DNA of 64,000 nucleotides. Source: Hoeflea marina. Lineage in GTDB: Bacteria > Pseudomonadota > Alphaproteobacteria > Rhizobiales > Rhizobiaceae. A program made the position numbers and the translations under genes. This document shows, piece after piece, positions 42,585-50,858 of this stretch (positions are counted from its first letter, which is position 1; each line of letters begins with the position of its first letter). The stretch covers positions 124,001 to 188,000 of the forward strand of contig NZ_QGTR01000001.1 in assembly GCF_003182275.1 (NCBI RefSeq), read 5' to 3'. The notes under the pieces were generated by a model. That model was not told the origin of the DNA. It worked only from the letters and a program-made list of their open reading frames with translations, and did no database searches.

Positions 42585-44006
42585 ATGACCTACGGATTGA
42601 CGGCGGAAATTCTGGCGCGGGCTCAGTTCGCCTTCACCATCTCCTTCCACATCATCTTCCCGGCCTTTTCCATCGGGCTTGCGAGCTTCCTCGCCGTCCT
42701 CAACGCCGCCTTCCTCTGGACCGGGGACCGCGCCTATCTGAGCCTGTTCAACTACTGGAAGAAGATCTTCGCCATCGGCTTCGGCATGGGTGTCGTCTCC
42801 GGCATCGTCATGTCCTACCAGATCGGCACCAACTGGAGCGTGTTCGCCGACAAGACCGGACCGGTGCTGGGGCCGCTGATGGCCTACGAGGTGCTCTCCG
42901 CCTTCTTCCTCGAGGCGGGCTTCCTCGGCATCATGCTCTTCGGCCGCACCAGGGTCGGGCCGGGCCTGCACATGTTCGCCACCGCCATGGTCGCCGTCGG
43001 CACGCTGGCGTCGGCCACCTGGATCCTGTCGGTCAATTCCTGGATGCAGACGCCGGCGGGCTACTCGATCAACGATGCCGGCCAGTTCGTGCCGGAAGAC
43101 TGGTGGGCGATCGTCTTCAACCCGTCCTTCCCCTACCGCCTGGTGCACATGGTGCTGGCGGCCTATCTCACCACCGCCTTCGTGGTCGGCGGCGTCGGCG
43201 CCTGGCACCTCATCAAGGGCCACAGCGGGCCGGCCGTGCGCACCATGTTCTCGATGGCCATGTGGATGGCGGCGCTCGTCACGCCGCTGCAGATCGTCGC
43301 CGGCGACGCCCACGGCCTCAACACGCTCGAGCACCAGCCGGTCAAGATCATGGCCATGGAGGGCCATTATCAGAGCCATCCGGACGGCGCGCCGCTGATC
43401 CTGTTCGGCATCCCAAATTCCGAGGAGCGGCGCATCGACTACGCGCTCGAGATCCCCAGGCTCGGCAGCCTCATCCTCAAGCACGATCCGAACGCGCCGA
43501 TGGCGGGCCTCGACACCATTCCCGAGGCCGACCAGCCCCCGGTTCCCATCGTCTTCTGGAGCTTCCGGATCATGGTCGGCCTCGGCTTCGCCATGCTCGG
43601 CCTCGGCCTGTGGAGCCTGGTGCAGCGCTGGCGCGGCCGGATCTACACCGACGGCTGGCTGCACCGCGCCGCCGTGCTGATGGGGCCGACCGGCTTCGTC
43701 GCCGTGCTTGCCGGCTGGGTCACCACCGAGGTCGGCCGCCAGCCCTTCACCGTCTACGGCCTGCTCAGGACCTCCGACTCGCTGGCGCCGATCGCCGCTC
43801 CCGCCGTCGGCGCCTCCTTCACCGCTTTCGTCGTGGTCTATTTCTTCGTCTTCGGCGCCGGCGTCTTCTACATCCTGCGCCTCATGCACCGCGCGCCGGT
43901 CATCGACGAGAGCGAGAATGTCGACGGCCCGATCCGCGCCGCCGGCGTCACGCCCGGCCCGGCGATGGAACACGCGCCGGCCGAAACCGGATCACAGGAG
44001 CGCTAG
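42585..44006 (+). CDS. cydA: cytochrome bd-type quinol oxidase subunit I (CioA-like)
   Basis: Heme-bearing subunit of a bd-type quinol oxidase that reduces oxygen at the inner membrane. The 473-residue protein has nine predicted helices, the heme-ligand His in FTISFHIIFPAFSIG and the Met ligand region, GRQPFTVYGLLRTSDS near the end, and a short quinol loop (between about residues 250 and 330), which makes it CioA-like, the cyanide-insensitive type, rather than E. coli CydA. CAGGGGAA lies before ATG 42585. cydB follows without a gap. Confidence 0.95.
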   Translation: MTYGLTAEILARAQFAFTISFHIIFPAFSIGLASFLAVLNAAFLWTGDRAYLSLFNYWKKIFAIGFGMGVVSGIVMSYQIGTNWSVFADKTGPVLGPLMAYEVLSAFFLEAGFLGIMLFGRTRVGPGLHMFATAMVAVGTLASATWILSVNSWMQTPAGYSINDAGQFVPEDWWAIVFNPSFPYRLVHMVLAAYLTTAFVVGGVGAWHLIKGHSGPAVRTMFSMAMWMAALVTPLQIVAGDAHGLNTLEHQPVKIMAMEGHYQSHPDGAPLILFGIPNSEERRIDYALEIPRLGSLILKHDPNAPMAGLDTIPEADQPPVPIVFWSFRIMVGLGFAMLGLGLWSLVQRWRGRIYTDGWLHRAAVLMGPTGFVAVLAGWVTTEVGRQPFTVYGLLRTSDSLAPIAAPAVGASFTAFVVVYFFVFGAGVFYILRLMHRAPVIDESENVDGPIRAAGVTPGPAMEHAPAETGSQER

Positions 44007-45011
44007 ATGGTCTTCGATCTTCCCTTCATCTGGGCCGGCATCATCGCTTTCGCGGTGCTGGTCTATGTCGTTCTCGACGGCTTCGACCTCGGCGTCGGCA
44101 TCCTGTTCGCGATCGAGCCGCACGAGCGCGAGCGCTCGCTGATGATGAATTCCGTGGCGCCCGTCTGGGACGGCAACGAGACCTGGCTGGTGATGGGCGG
44201 CGGCGGCCTGCTCGCCGTCTTCCCGCTCGCCTACGCCACCGTGCTGCCCGCGCTCTACGTGCCGATCATCGCCATGCTGCTGGCGCTGGTCTTCCGCGGC
44301 GTCGCCTTCGAGTACCGCTGGCGCACGGCGCGCTGGAAGGGCGTCTGGGACATGGCCTTCTTCGGCGGCTCGCTGGTTGCGGCGCTGATGCAGGGCATCG
44401 CGCTGGGCGCGCTGGTGCAGGGCATCGAGATCGAAGGCCGCGCCTATGCCGGCGGCTGGTGGGACTGGCTGACGCCGTTCTCGCTTCTGACCGGCGTGGC
44501 GGTGGCCATCGGCTACGCGCTGCTCGGCGCCACCTGGCTGGTGATGAAGACCGAGGGCGAGATGCATGACCGGATGCGCAGCCGCGCGAAGCTGCTCGGC
44601 ATCGCCACGCTCGCTCTCATCGGGCTCGTGAGCCTCTGGACGCCGTTCCAGGAACCGCTCTACTTCCAGCGCTGGTTCGCCTGGCCGACAATTGCCTTCT
44701 CCGTCGTGGTGCCGGTGCTGGTGGCGGCTCTCGCCTGGGTGCTGTTTTCCGGGCTGGCTTCGGGCCACGACCGCTATCCGTTCCTGGCTTCGCAGGGGCT
44801 GTTCGTGCTGAGCTTCGTCGGCATCGGCATCAGTTTCTACCCCTTCATCGTGCCGCCGAGCCTGACCATCGCGGAAGCGGCGGCGCCGGAGAGCAGCCTG
44901 CTGTTCACGCTCGTCGGCTTCCTCATCCTGATGCCGATGATCCTCGCCTACACCGCCTATGCCTATTATGTGTTTCGCGGCAAGATGGACCCCGACGAGG
45001 GCTATCACTGA
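44007..45011 (+). CDS. cydB: cytochrome bd-type quinol oxidase subunit II (CioB-like)
   Basis: A 334-residue membrane subunit, eight or nine helices, with the CydB motifs YVVLDGFDLGVGILF near the N terminus and PVWDGNETWLVMGGGGLLAV. It stabilises the heme pair in subunit I. It begins right after the cydA stop and its own stop overlaps the next start (TGATG). Confidence 0.96.
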   Translation: MVFDLPFIWAGIIAFAVLVYVVLDGFDLGVGILFAIEPHERERSLMMNSVAPVWDGNETWLVMGGGGLLAVFPLAYATVLPALYVPIIAMLLALVFRGVAFEYRWRTARWKGVWDMAFFGGSLVAALMQGIALGALVQGIEIEGRAYAGGWWDWLTPFSLLTGVAVAIGYALLGATWLVMKTEGEMHDRMRSRAKLLGIATLALIGLVSLWTPFQEPLYFQRWFAWPTIAFSVVVPVLVAALAWVLFSGLASGHDRYPFLASQGLFVLSFVGIGISFYPFIVPPSLTIAEAAAPESSLLFTLVGFLILMPMILAYTAYAYYVFRGKMDPDEGYH

Positions 45012-45121
45012 TGGCAGTCGGAGAAACGGCAAGGCGGCTCGCCTGGTTCGTCGCCATCTGGCTGGCAAGCGTCGCGGCGCTTGCAGTGGTCGCCTACGGC
45101 CTGCGGCTGGTGATCAACTGA
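45011..45121 (+). CDS. DUF2474 small subunit of bd oxidase (CydX-like)
   Basis: A 36-residue protein (MAVGETARRLAWFVAIWLAS then VAALAVVAYGLRLVIN) with a single membrane helix and the WFV.IW..S...L pattern of DUF2474 proteins, which accompany CioAB oxidases as CydX accompanies CydAB. Its ATG overlaps the cydB stop by one base. It probably stabilises the heme sites. Confidence 0.88.
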   Translation: MAVGETARRLAWFVAIWLASVAALAVVAYGLRLVIN

Positions 45122-45217
45122 CGCCCTATTTGGGTGGCCGTGGGTACTGGATAAATCTGAATTCCTGCGGTATTTGTGAAAACTGCTTTGTTCTAGAGGT
45201 GTTAACGGGAACCGCCG

Positions 45218-46198
45218 TTGGATACGACCGCCAGGATAGTCGGGATATTTCGTGACGAGATGCGCCTTCCGGCCGTTTCGGCCGATGGCAATTTCTTCGA
45301 TCTCGGCGGCGATTCGCTGATGGCGGAAAACATCATCCTCGCCGTGCAGGAGGCCTTCGCGGTCAAGCTGCAGACCTCGGTGCTGCTCAAGGCATCGACG
45401 CCGCGCGACCTGGCGGCCGTGGTGCAGGGGCAGAGACATGCCGGCGACCTGTCGCGTCTGGTCACCGAGATTTCCGGCGGGACGGAGAAGCCGGCTATGG
45501 TGATGGTGCACGGCATGGGAGGCAGTTCGCTGTTTGCCAACCGGCTCGATGACACCATCCGCTCCCGGGCGCGCATCCTCGCCATGCGCGGCATGGGTCT
45601 GGGGGAAGGGGAAGCGCCGCTCGACGATGCCGACGAGATCAGCGGCCTCTATCTCGACGCGGCCAGGTCTTACGCCGGGCAGACGCCGAACATCTTCGGC
45701 GGCATCTGCGTCGGCGGACTGATCGCGCTCACCATGGGCCTCAAGGCGCAGACCGAATCGGGCAAGCGGCCGCAACTGGTGCTCATTGATCCGCCGCCGC
45801 TCGGCTCCCTCTGGCTCAAGCCTGTCAAGGCGGGCCGTGATGCCAAAGCCCGTCGCGGCAGCCTTGACCGACAGGTGCGGTTCTGGCGCGCCGTGTCGCG
45901 CGTCTGCGAGCGCTTTGGCCTCGGCCGCTCGGTGATCGGCCGCAAGGCCCGGCGCGAGAATTTCAAGAAATCCCTGACCCGCGCCTTTGCCGGCTTCACC
46001 CCGGCCTCCTATCCCTGCGACGTGCTGCTGGTCGCCAGTTCGCAGTGGGGCGAGACCACGCTCGCCGATTACCAGAAGTGGCTCGGGCCCGAAGCCTCGA
46101 TCCGCACGGCGGTGATGCCGGGCCAGCACCGCGATTTCCAGCGGGTCAACCGCGACCGGATCAACGCGACGATTCGGGAATTCCTCGGACTGGAATGA
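45218..46198 (+). CDS. stand-alone carrier protein-thioesterase didomain with cysteine nucleophile
   Basis: A 326-residue protein joining a peptidyl/acyl carrier domain to a type I thioesterase, with no condensation, ketosynthase or adenylation domain. The carrier motif FFDLGGDSLMAE puts the phosphopantetheine on Ser33. The alpha/beta-hydrolase thioesterase occupies about residues 85-326 and starts PAMVMVHGMGGSS; its nucleophile elbow reads GGICVGG, so Cys164 replaces the usual serine, with Asp in LVLIDPPP and His in PGQHRDFQ completing the triad. Start TTG 45218 keeps the conserved carrier N terminus, with GGGA nearby. One base separates its stop from the AMP ligase ATG. A carrier-bound acyl group loaded by the ligase is presumably released or cyclised here; the product is unknown. 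Confidence 0.87.
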   Translation: MDTTARIVGIFRDEMRLPAVSADGNFFDLGGDSLMAENIILAVQEAFAVKLQTSVLLKASTPRDLAAVVQGQRHAGDLSRLVTEISGGTEKPAMVMVHGMGGSSLFANRLDDTIRSRARILAMRGMGLGEGEAPLDDADEISGLYLDAARSYAGQTPNIFGGICVGGLIALTMGLKAQTESGKRPQLVLIDPPPLGSLWLKPVKAGRDAKARRGSLDRQVRFWRAVSRVCERFGLGRSVIGRKARRENFKKSLTRAFAGFTPASYPCDVLLVASSQWGETTLADYQKWLGPEASIRTAVMPGQHRDFQRVNRDRINATIREFLGLE

Positions 46199-46199
46199 G

Positions 46200-47684
46200 A
46201 TGATGATTCCGCAGGCAGGCCGGCTTGCGGCCATCGGAACGCTGTTGCATGCCAATCTTGCCGCGCGCCACGATTCGATTGTCGTGGAGACGGCGGAGCG
46301 CGCATTCACCGGCGCCGATCTGCTCCGGCGCAGCGCGGGCGTTGCCAGGGTGCTTGCCGAGAACGGCCTTTCCCGGGGAGACAGGGCGCTGTTCTTCCTG
46401 GTGGGCAACGAGGACGCGCTGGTCTGCAGCCTGGCCTGCTGGTGGCTCTGCGCCACGCCCGTGCTGATGGATTTCCGCAGCCCGGCCGCCCAGCGCCGCC
46501 GGATCGCCGAACTGCTCGGCGCGCGCCTGATCGTCGAGCAGCGCCGCCCGTCGGGCGAGGAGCAGTATGAAAGCCTGATCTGGAACGAGACCTGGTGCGA
46601 GCGACCGGCCTGGGACGCGCCCTGGCCGCAGCAGGACGACCTCGACGCGGTCCCGGCCTTCATGTCGCTGTCCTCCGGCACCACGGGACTGCCCAAGGCC
46701 TATGTCCATTCCCATCAGCGCTCCACCGGACGCGTGCTCGATCGCGAATCGACAGGCGAGAGCACGGGGGGGCTGATCTTCACGCCGATGAACCTGTCCT
46801 TCGCCGCCACGCGCAACATGGTCATGGCGGGGCTTCACTACGGAGCCAGGATCCGCTTTGCCTCGCCGCTGTTCAGCGCCGGCGAACTGGTCGAGATGAT
46901 CGCCGCCAGCGGCGCCACCGCCTGCGCGCTGCCGCCGCCGCTGATCCGCAATCTGGCGCGCGAGGTCGGCGAGCGCTCCACCCCGTTCTTCGATCGGCTG
47001 GTCATGTTGCGCAGCATTGGCGGACCGGCCTCGGCCGAGGACAAGCTCGAGGCCTATACCAGGCTCAGCCGCGGCTACGTGATGACCTATGCCTCCGGGC
47101 TCACCGGCACGGCGACGCAACTCGGCGGACCGGACCTGCTTTCCCATACGGCGAGTGTCGGCCGCCCGCTGCGCACCGTGCGCATCGAGATCGTCGATCC
47201 CGAGACGCTACGGCCGCTGGGCACCGGTCAGGCCGGACTGATCCGGGTCTGGACGCCAAACCTCGCCGACGACGTCATCGAGGCGGCCGAGGGCGCGCCC
47301 AACACCGAGCGCTGGGGCGAGGGCTGGGGCATTCCCGGCGATTTCGGCCGGCTCGACGCGGAGGGCTATCTCACCATCGTCGGCCGCGAGGCAGACATGA
47401 TCGTGCGCGGCGGCGTGAACGTCGCCCCGCAGGAGATCGAGAACCTGCTGCGCAAGGACCCTCGGATTGTCGATGTCGGCGTGGTCGGCATCGACGACCC
47501 CGCCTATGGCCAGGAGATCGCCGTCTTCATCGTCGCCGAGAGCGGCGAGGAGGCGGACTTCCATGTGCTGTGCATGAGCCTGCTGGCCTCCGACCGCCGG
47601 CCGCGCATCATCCGCCTGGTCAAGCGCCTTCCCTACAACGCCAACGGCAAGCTGGTGCGCAACGAGCTGCGCGCCATGCTCTGA
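46200..47684 (+). CDS. AMP-forming acyl ligase (ANL superfamily), copy 1
   Basis: A 494-residue adenylate-forming enzyme. It has the P-loop SLSSGTTGLPKAYVHSH (from about residue 156), the A5-type MTYASGLTG, the hinge region GREADMIVRGGVNVAPQEIE and the C-terminal catalytic lysine in RLPYNANGKLVRNEL. The protein activates a carboxylate to the acyl-AMP and most likely passes it to the Ser33-pantetheine of the preceding carrier protein, with which it is co-transcribed (1-base gap). CoA as acceptor is the alternative. It is a paralogue of the ligase at 49350, sharing length and many blocks such as YESLIWNE and DFRSPA. Confidence 0.9.
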   Translation: MMIPQAGRLAAIGTLLHANLAARHDSIVVETAERAFTGADLLRRSAGVARVLAENGLSRGDRALFFLVGNEDALVCSLACWWLCATPVLMDFRSPAAQRRRIAELLGARLIVEQRRPSGEEQYESLIWNETWCERPAWDAPWPQQDDLDAVPAFMSLSSGTTGLPKAYVHSHQRSTGRVLDRESTGESTGGLIFTPMNLSFAATRNMVMAGLHYGARIRFASPLFSAGELVEMIAASGATACALPPPLIRNLAREVGERSTPFFDRLVMLRSIGGPASAEDKLEAYTRLSRGYVMTYASGLTGTATQLGGPDLLSHTASVGRPLRTVRIEIVDPETLRPLGTGQAGLIRVWTPNLADDVIEAAEGAPNTERWGEGWGIPGDFGRLDAEGYLTIVGREADMIVRGGVNVAPQEIENLLRKDPRIVDVGVVGIDDPAYGQEIAVFIVAESGEEADFHVLCMSLLASDRRPRIIRLVKRLPYNANGKLVRNELRAML

Positions 47685-47704
47685 CCCTTCGTCCGGGAGC
47701 CGAC

Positions 47705-47727
47705 CGGCGGCCTCGGCCAGGCCGCCG
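47705..47727. terminator. hairpin between convergent ligase and TctC genes
   Basis: CGGCGGCCT and AGGCCGCCG form a 9-base-pair stem with a 5-base loop in the 46-base gap between convergent stops. No T-run; probably bidirectional. Confidence 0.5.
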
Positions 47728-47730
47728 CGG

Positions 47731-48744
47731 TCAGCGGCTGAGTTCCGCCGCGCGCTCGACGGTTGCCGTGTCTGCGGCGGTTATCGCCCGGACCGTCTCC
47801 GCCACGTCGGTACCGGGTTTCGACGCGATGTCCGAATGCCGCTTGCGCGCTTCCTCGAGAACCCTGGGGTCGGCGACCATCGCGTCGAAGGCCTTCCGGA
47901 ATTCGGCCACCGTGGCCTCCGGCGTTCCCGGCGGCAGGAAGATCGGCAGCTGGAATTTCAGGTGGCTGGTCAGAAGTTCGGCCGCGGCCCGGTCCCGAGG
48001 CTCTTCGATCCGCTCGACGAAATTGGGGATGTCCGCGATCTCCGGCGGGACCTTGTAGGCCCATTGCGCGACGATGCGCTGGCTGCGCTCGGAGTTGGCC
48101 TGGATGAAGGAGGAGAGCGTGATGCCGCACCAGCCCTCGATCTCGCCGCGGTCCATGGCGATGTTGACCTCCGGCGCGGTCTTGAAGCCGGTGATGACGG
48201 TGTAGCGGGCGCCCAGTGTCTGCTTGATCATGTTGGCCAGCATGTAGCTGCCGCTGGCCTTTCCCGTCGAGCCGAGGATGACGTCGGCCTCGAGCAGGTC
48301 GTCGGCAGTCCGGATGGCGCTGTCCTTGCGCACCACGCAGAGCAGCGGCGTGTCGGCGAGGCTGCCGATCCAGTGGAACGCATTGGGGTCGAAGTCGGCG
48401 GTCGCCGGGTCGGTGACGGTCGCCACCATCACCGACGGATTGACGAGGCCGAACACCGAGCCGTCGCCGGGTTCGGTGGCCGCCATCATCTTGGCGAGCT
48501 TCAGGCTGCCTGCGCCCTCCACATACTGGACCACGATGCCGGGATTGCCGGGCAGGTGGGCGCCGAGATTTTCGGCCACCAGTTGCGCCATGGCGCCGTA
48601 GCTGCCTCCCGGCCCGAACCCGACCTTGAGGGTGACCGGGTCGGCGGCGAGGGCGTTTCCGGCGATGGCCGGGAAAGCTGCGGCCAGGACCGTGGCCGCC
48701 AGGCCGGTGCGGAGGGCATGGCAGGTATTCCGGATCAGTCTCAT
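47731..48744 (-). CDS. TctC/Bug-type tricarboxylate transport substrate-binding protein, paralogue 1
   Basis: A 337-residue periplasmic binding protein with a Sec signal peptide ending about ALAA (residue 34). The mature start TLKVGFGPGGSYGAMAQLVA and GIVVQYVEGAGSLKLAKMMA are the ligand-cradling segments of the Bug/TctC family, whose members bind carboxylates through backbone amides. GFKTAPEVNIAMDRGEIEGWC is shared with the three paralogues at 52.8-56 kb. It is convergent with ligase 1 and separated from the permease gene by ligase 2, so it may be regulated separately. Confidence 0.88.
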   Translation of the reverse strand: MRLIRNTCHALRTGLAATVLAAAFPAIAGNALAADPVTLKVGFGPGGSYGAMAQLVAENLGAHLPGNPGIVVQYVEGAGSLKLAKMMAATEPGDGSVFGLVNPSVMVATVTDPATADFDPNAFHWIGSLADTPLLCVVRKDSAIRTADDLLEADVILGSTGKASGSYMLANMIKQTLGARYTVITGFKTAPEVNIAMDRGEIEGWCGITLSSFIQANSERSQRIVAQWAYKVPPEIADIPNFVERIEEPRDRAAAELLTSHLKFQLPIFLPPGTPEATVAEFRKAFDAMVADPRVLEEARKRHSDIASKPGTDVAETVRAITAADTATVERAAELSR

Positions 48745-49349
48745 TGCATTTCACCTCTTCGGTCTGGAAATGAAGGAACCGGGATTCAGGTTCTGGGAGT
48801 TGTCTGCTGGACGATCAGACGATCTCGGGCTGTGCGTTATGGCATGGCACGCAGCGCCATGGTGCGCCGGGCGGTTCGGCCCGAAGCGCCCCTGACGCAG
48901 GTCCCGCGGCTTTCCCTGTGCGAACATGGCGCGCGCCGGAACCCGCCCGGAATTGACGCCTCGACGATTCTCGGGCGCGCGATGAACGGGCCGATCCTCC
49001 GGCGGGGCGGTACGGACTGTGGCAATGTGGAGGACAGGCAGGAAATGAAGGCACGACATCCTCGGTGATCGGCTCGGAGGGCTCCGCCATTATGCAGCGG
49101 CGAGCAGCCGATGTCACCTGGCCCGAGATCCGGAAGCAGCCCTCCTGCATACTGGATCCGTTCCTGACTTCTTGCAACCGCTGAGGGAATAGCGCATATG
49201 CGCCCTCGGAAAGCGGCGGGATGGGTGTTACGGCTTCCGCCTTCCCGGCGCCATCAGGCTCGCGGCAGCTCTGCCCCGAGCAGCGCGTCTTTCCGGCGGT
49301 GCAGGACGGCCGCCGGATGCAACGATCCGTATGCTGGAGTTTGATAGAG
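48745..49349. promoter_or_regulatory. divergent promoter region of TctC paralogue 1 and ligase 2
   Basis: About 600 bases between the starts of the minus-strand binding protein and plus-strand ligase 2. I see no supportable gene; open frames in it are Arg/Pro-rich and lack ribosome-binding sites. No clear operator was recognised. Confidence 0.4.
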
Positions 49350-50834
49350 ATGGAATTTGCAGCACAGACCGAAGATGCCGGCCTGGGGACAAGGCTGTAC
49401 CGCGCGCTGTCGGCGCGCAGCGGCGATGTCGTGGTCGAGACCGCGGAGCGCATGTTCACCGGCGCCGATCTGCTGCGCCGCGCCGCCGGCGTCGCCCGCG
49501 TGCTGTCCGCCGCCGGTCTGGGCAAGGGCGGCCGGGCCGTCATCTGCCTGCCGGCCGGCGATGATGCGCTGACCTGCATTCTGGCCTGCTGGCATCTGGC
49601 GGCGACACCGGTGCCGATGGATTTCCGCAGCCCGGCGGGGCAGCGCCGGCAGATCTCAGAGCTGGTCGGGGCGCATGTGGTCGTCGAGCCGCGCCGGCCG
49701 GCCGGCGCCGAGGGGTATGAGAGCCTGATCTGGAACGAGGCCTGGTGCGAGGGAGCCGCTGTCGATGCGGCGTACGCGTCGAACGCCGAATTGAACGACG
49801 TGCCGGCCTATCTGGCGTTCTCGTCCGGCACCACCGGGCTGCCCAAGACATATGTCCAGTCCCACCGGCGCATGGCCGGCCGGATGCTGGTTCGGCTGGC
49901 GAGCAGGGAAACGGCAGGGGCGCGAAGTTTCACGCCGATGACGCTGGCCTTTTCCGCCACCCGCAACATGGTGACCGGCGCGTTGCTGTCCGGCGGCGTG
50001 GTCCGCTTCGGTCCGCCGCTGTTCAGCACCGGTGAGCTCATCGAGATGATCGACGCCAGCCGGGCCAGCGTGGTGGCGCTGCCGCCGCCGCTGATCCGCA
50101 ACATGCTCCGTGAAATCGGACCCCGGTCGACGCCCTATTTTTCCCGGCTGAGTTCCTTGCGCAGCATCGGCGGGCCGGCCTCGGCCGAGGACAAGATCGG
50201 CGCCTACACCCATCTCTCCAACGGCTACCTGATGAGCTACGGCACTGGTCTGACCGGCAATGTCTCGCTGCTGTCGGGACCCGACGTGCTCACCCATCCC
50301 CAGACCGTCGGCCGCGCCGTCGCGAGCGTCGGCTTCGAGATTGTCGATCCGGAAACGCTGCGGCCGCTGGGGCGCAATGTTCCGGGCCTCATCAAGATCA
50401 TCACGCCCTGGTTGGCCGACGATGTCATCGAGGACGTCCGCCCGGGCGCCATTGCCGAGCGGCGCGGCGAAGGCTGGGGCATTCCGGGGGACGTCGGCAT
50501 GCTGGACGACGAGGGCTTCCTGACGATCCTAGGTCGCGAGGCCGACATGATCGTGCGCGGCGGCGTCAATGTCGCGCCGCAGGAAATCGAGAACCTGCTG
50601 CGCCGTGACCCGCGGATCACCGATATCGGGGTCACCGGCATCGACGATCCGTCCTATGGCCAGGAGATCGCCGCCTTCATCGTGGCGGCCAGCGGCGAGG
50701 AGGCGGATTTCCACGCGCTTTGCATGCAGCTCCTGTCCTATGACCGTCGCCCGCGCATCATCCGTCTCGTCAGTCGGCTGCCCTACAACGTCAACGGCAA
50801 GCTGCTGCGCGGCGAGCTTGCGGCGATGCTGTAG
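49350..50834 (+). CDS. AMP-forming acyl ligase (ANL superfamily), copy 2
   Basis: A 494-residue paralogue of the ligase at 46200 with the same motif set: AFSSGTTGLPKTYVQSH, MSYGTGLTG, GREADMIVRGGVNVAPQEIE and RLPYNVNGKLLRGELAAML. Differences cluster in the acyl-pocket half (for example TPMTLAFSATRNMVTGALLS against TPMNLSFAATRNMVMAGLHY), which would fit a different carboxylate. It stands alone on its strand; its end is 24 bases from the convergent permease stop. GGAG lies 10 bases before ATG 49350; an upstream in-frame ATG would add about 43 unrelated residues. Confidence 0.9.
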   Translation: MEFAAQTEDAGLGTRLYRALSARSGDVVVETAERMFTGADLLRRAAGVARVLSAAGLGKGGRAVICLPAGDDALTCILACWHLAATPVPMDFRSPAGQRRQISELVGAHVVVEPRRPAGAEGYESLIWNEAWCEGAAVDAAYASNAELNDVPAYLAFSSGTTGLPKTYVQSHRRMAGRMLVRLASRETAGARSFTPMTLAFSATRNMVTGALLSGGVVRFGPPLFSTGELIEMIDASRASVVALPPPLIRNMLREIGPRSTPYFSRLSSLRSIGGPASAEDKIGAYTHLSNGYLMSYGTGLTGNVSLLSGPDVLTHPQTVGRAVASVGFEIVDPETLRPLGRNVPGLIKIITPWLADDVIEDVRPGAIAERRGEGWGIPGDVGMLDDEGFLTILGREADMIVRGGVNVAPQEIENLLRRDPRITDIGVTGIDDPSYGQEIAAFIVAASGEEADFHALCMQLLSYDRRPRIIRLVSRLPYNVNGKLLRGELAAML

Positions 50835-50858
50835 CGGGAGCGGCCGCCACTGGACGGA

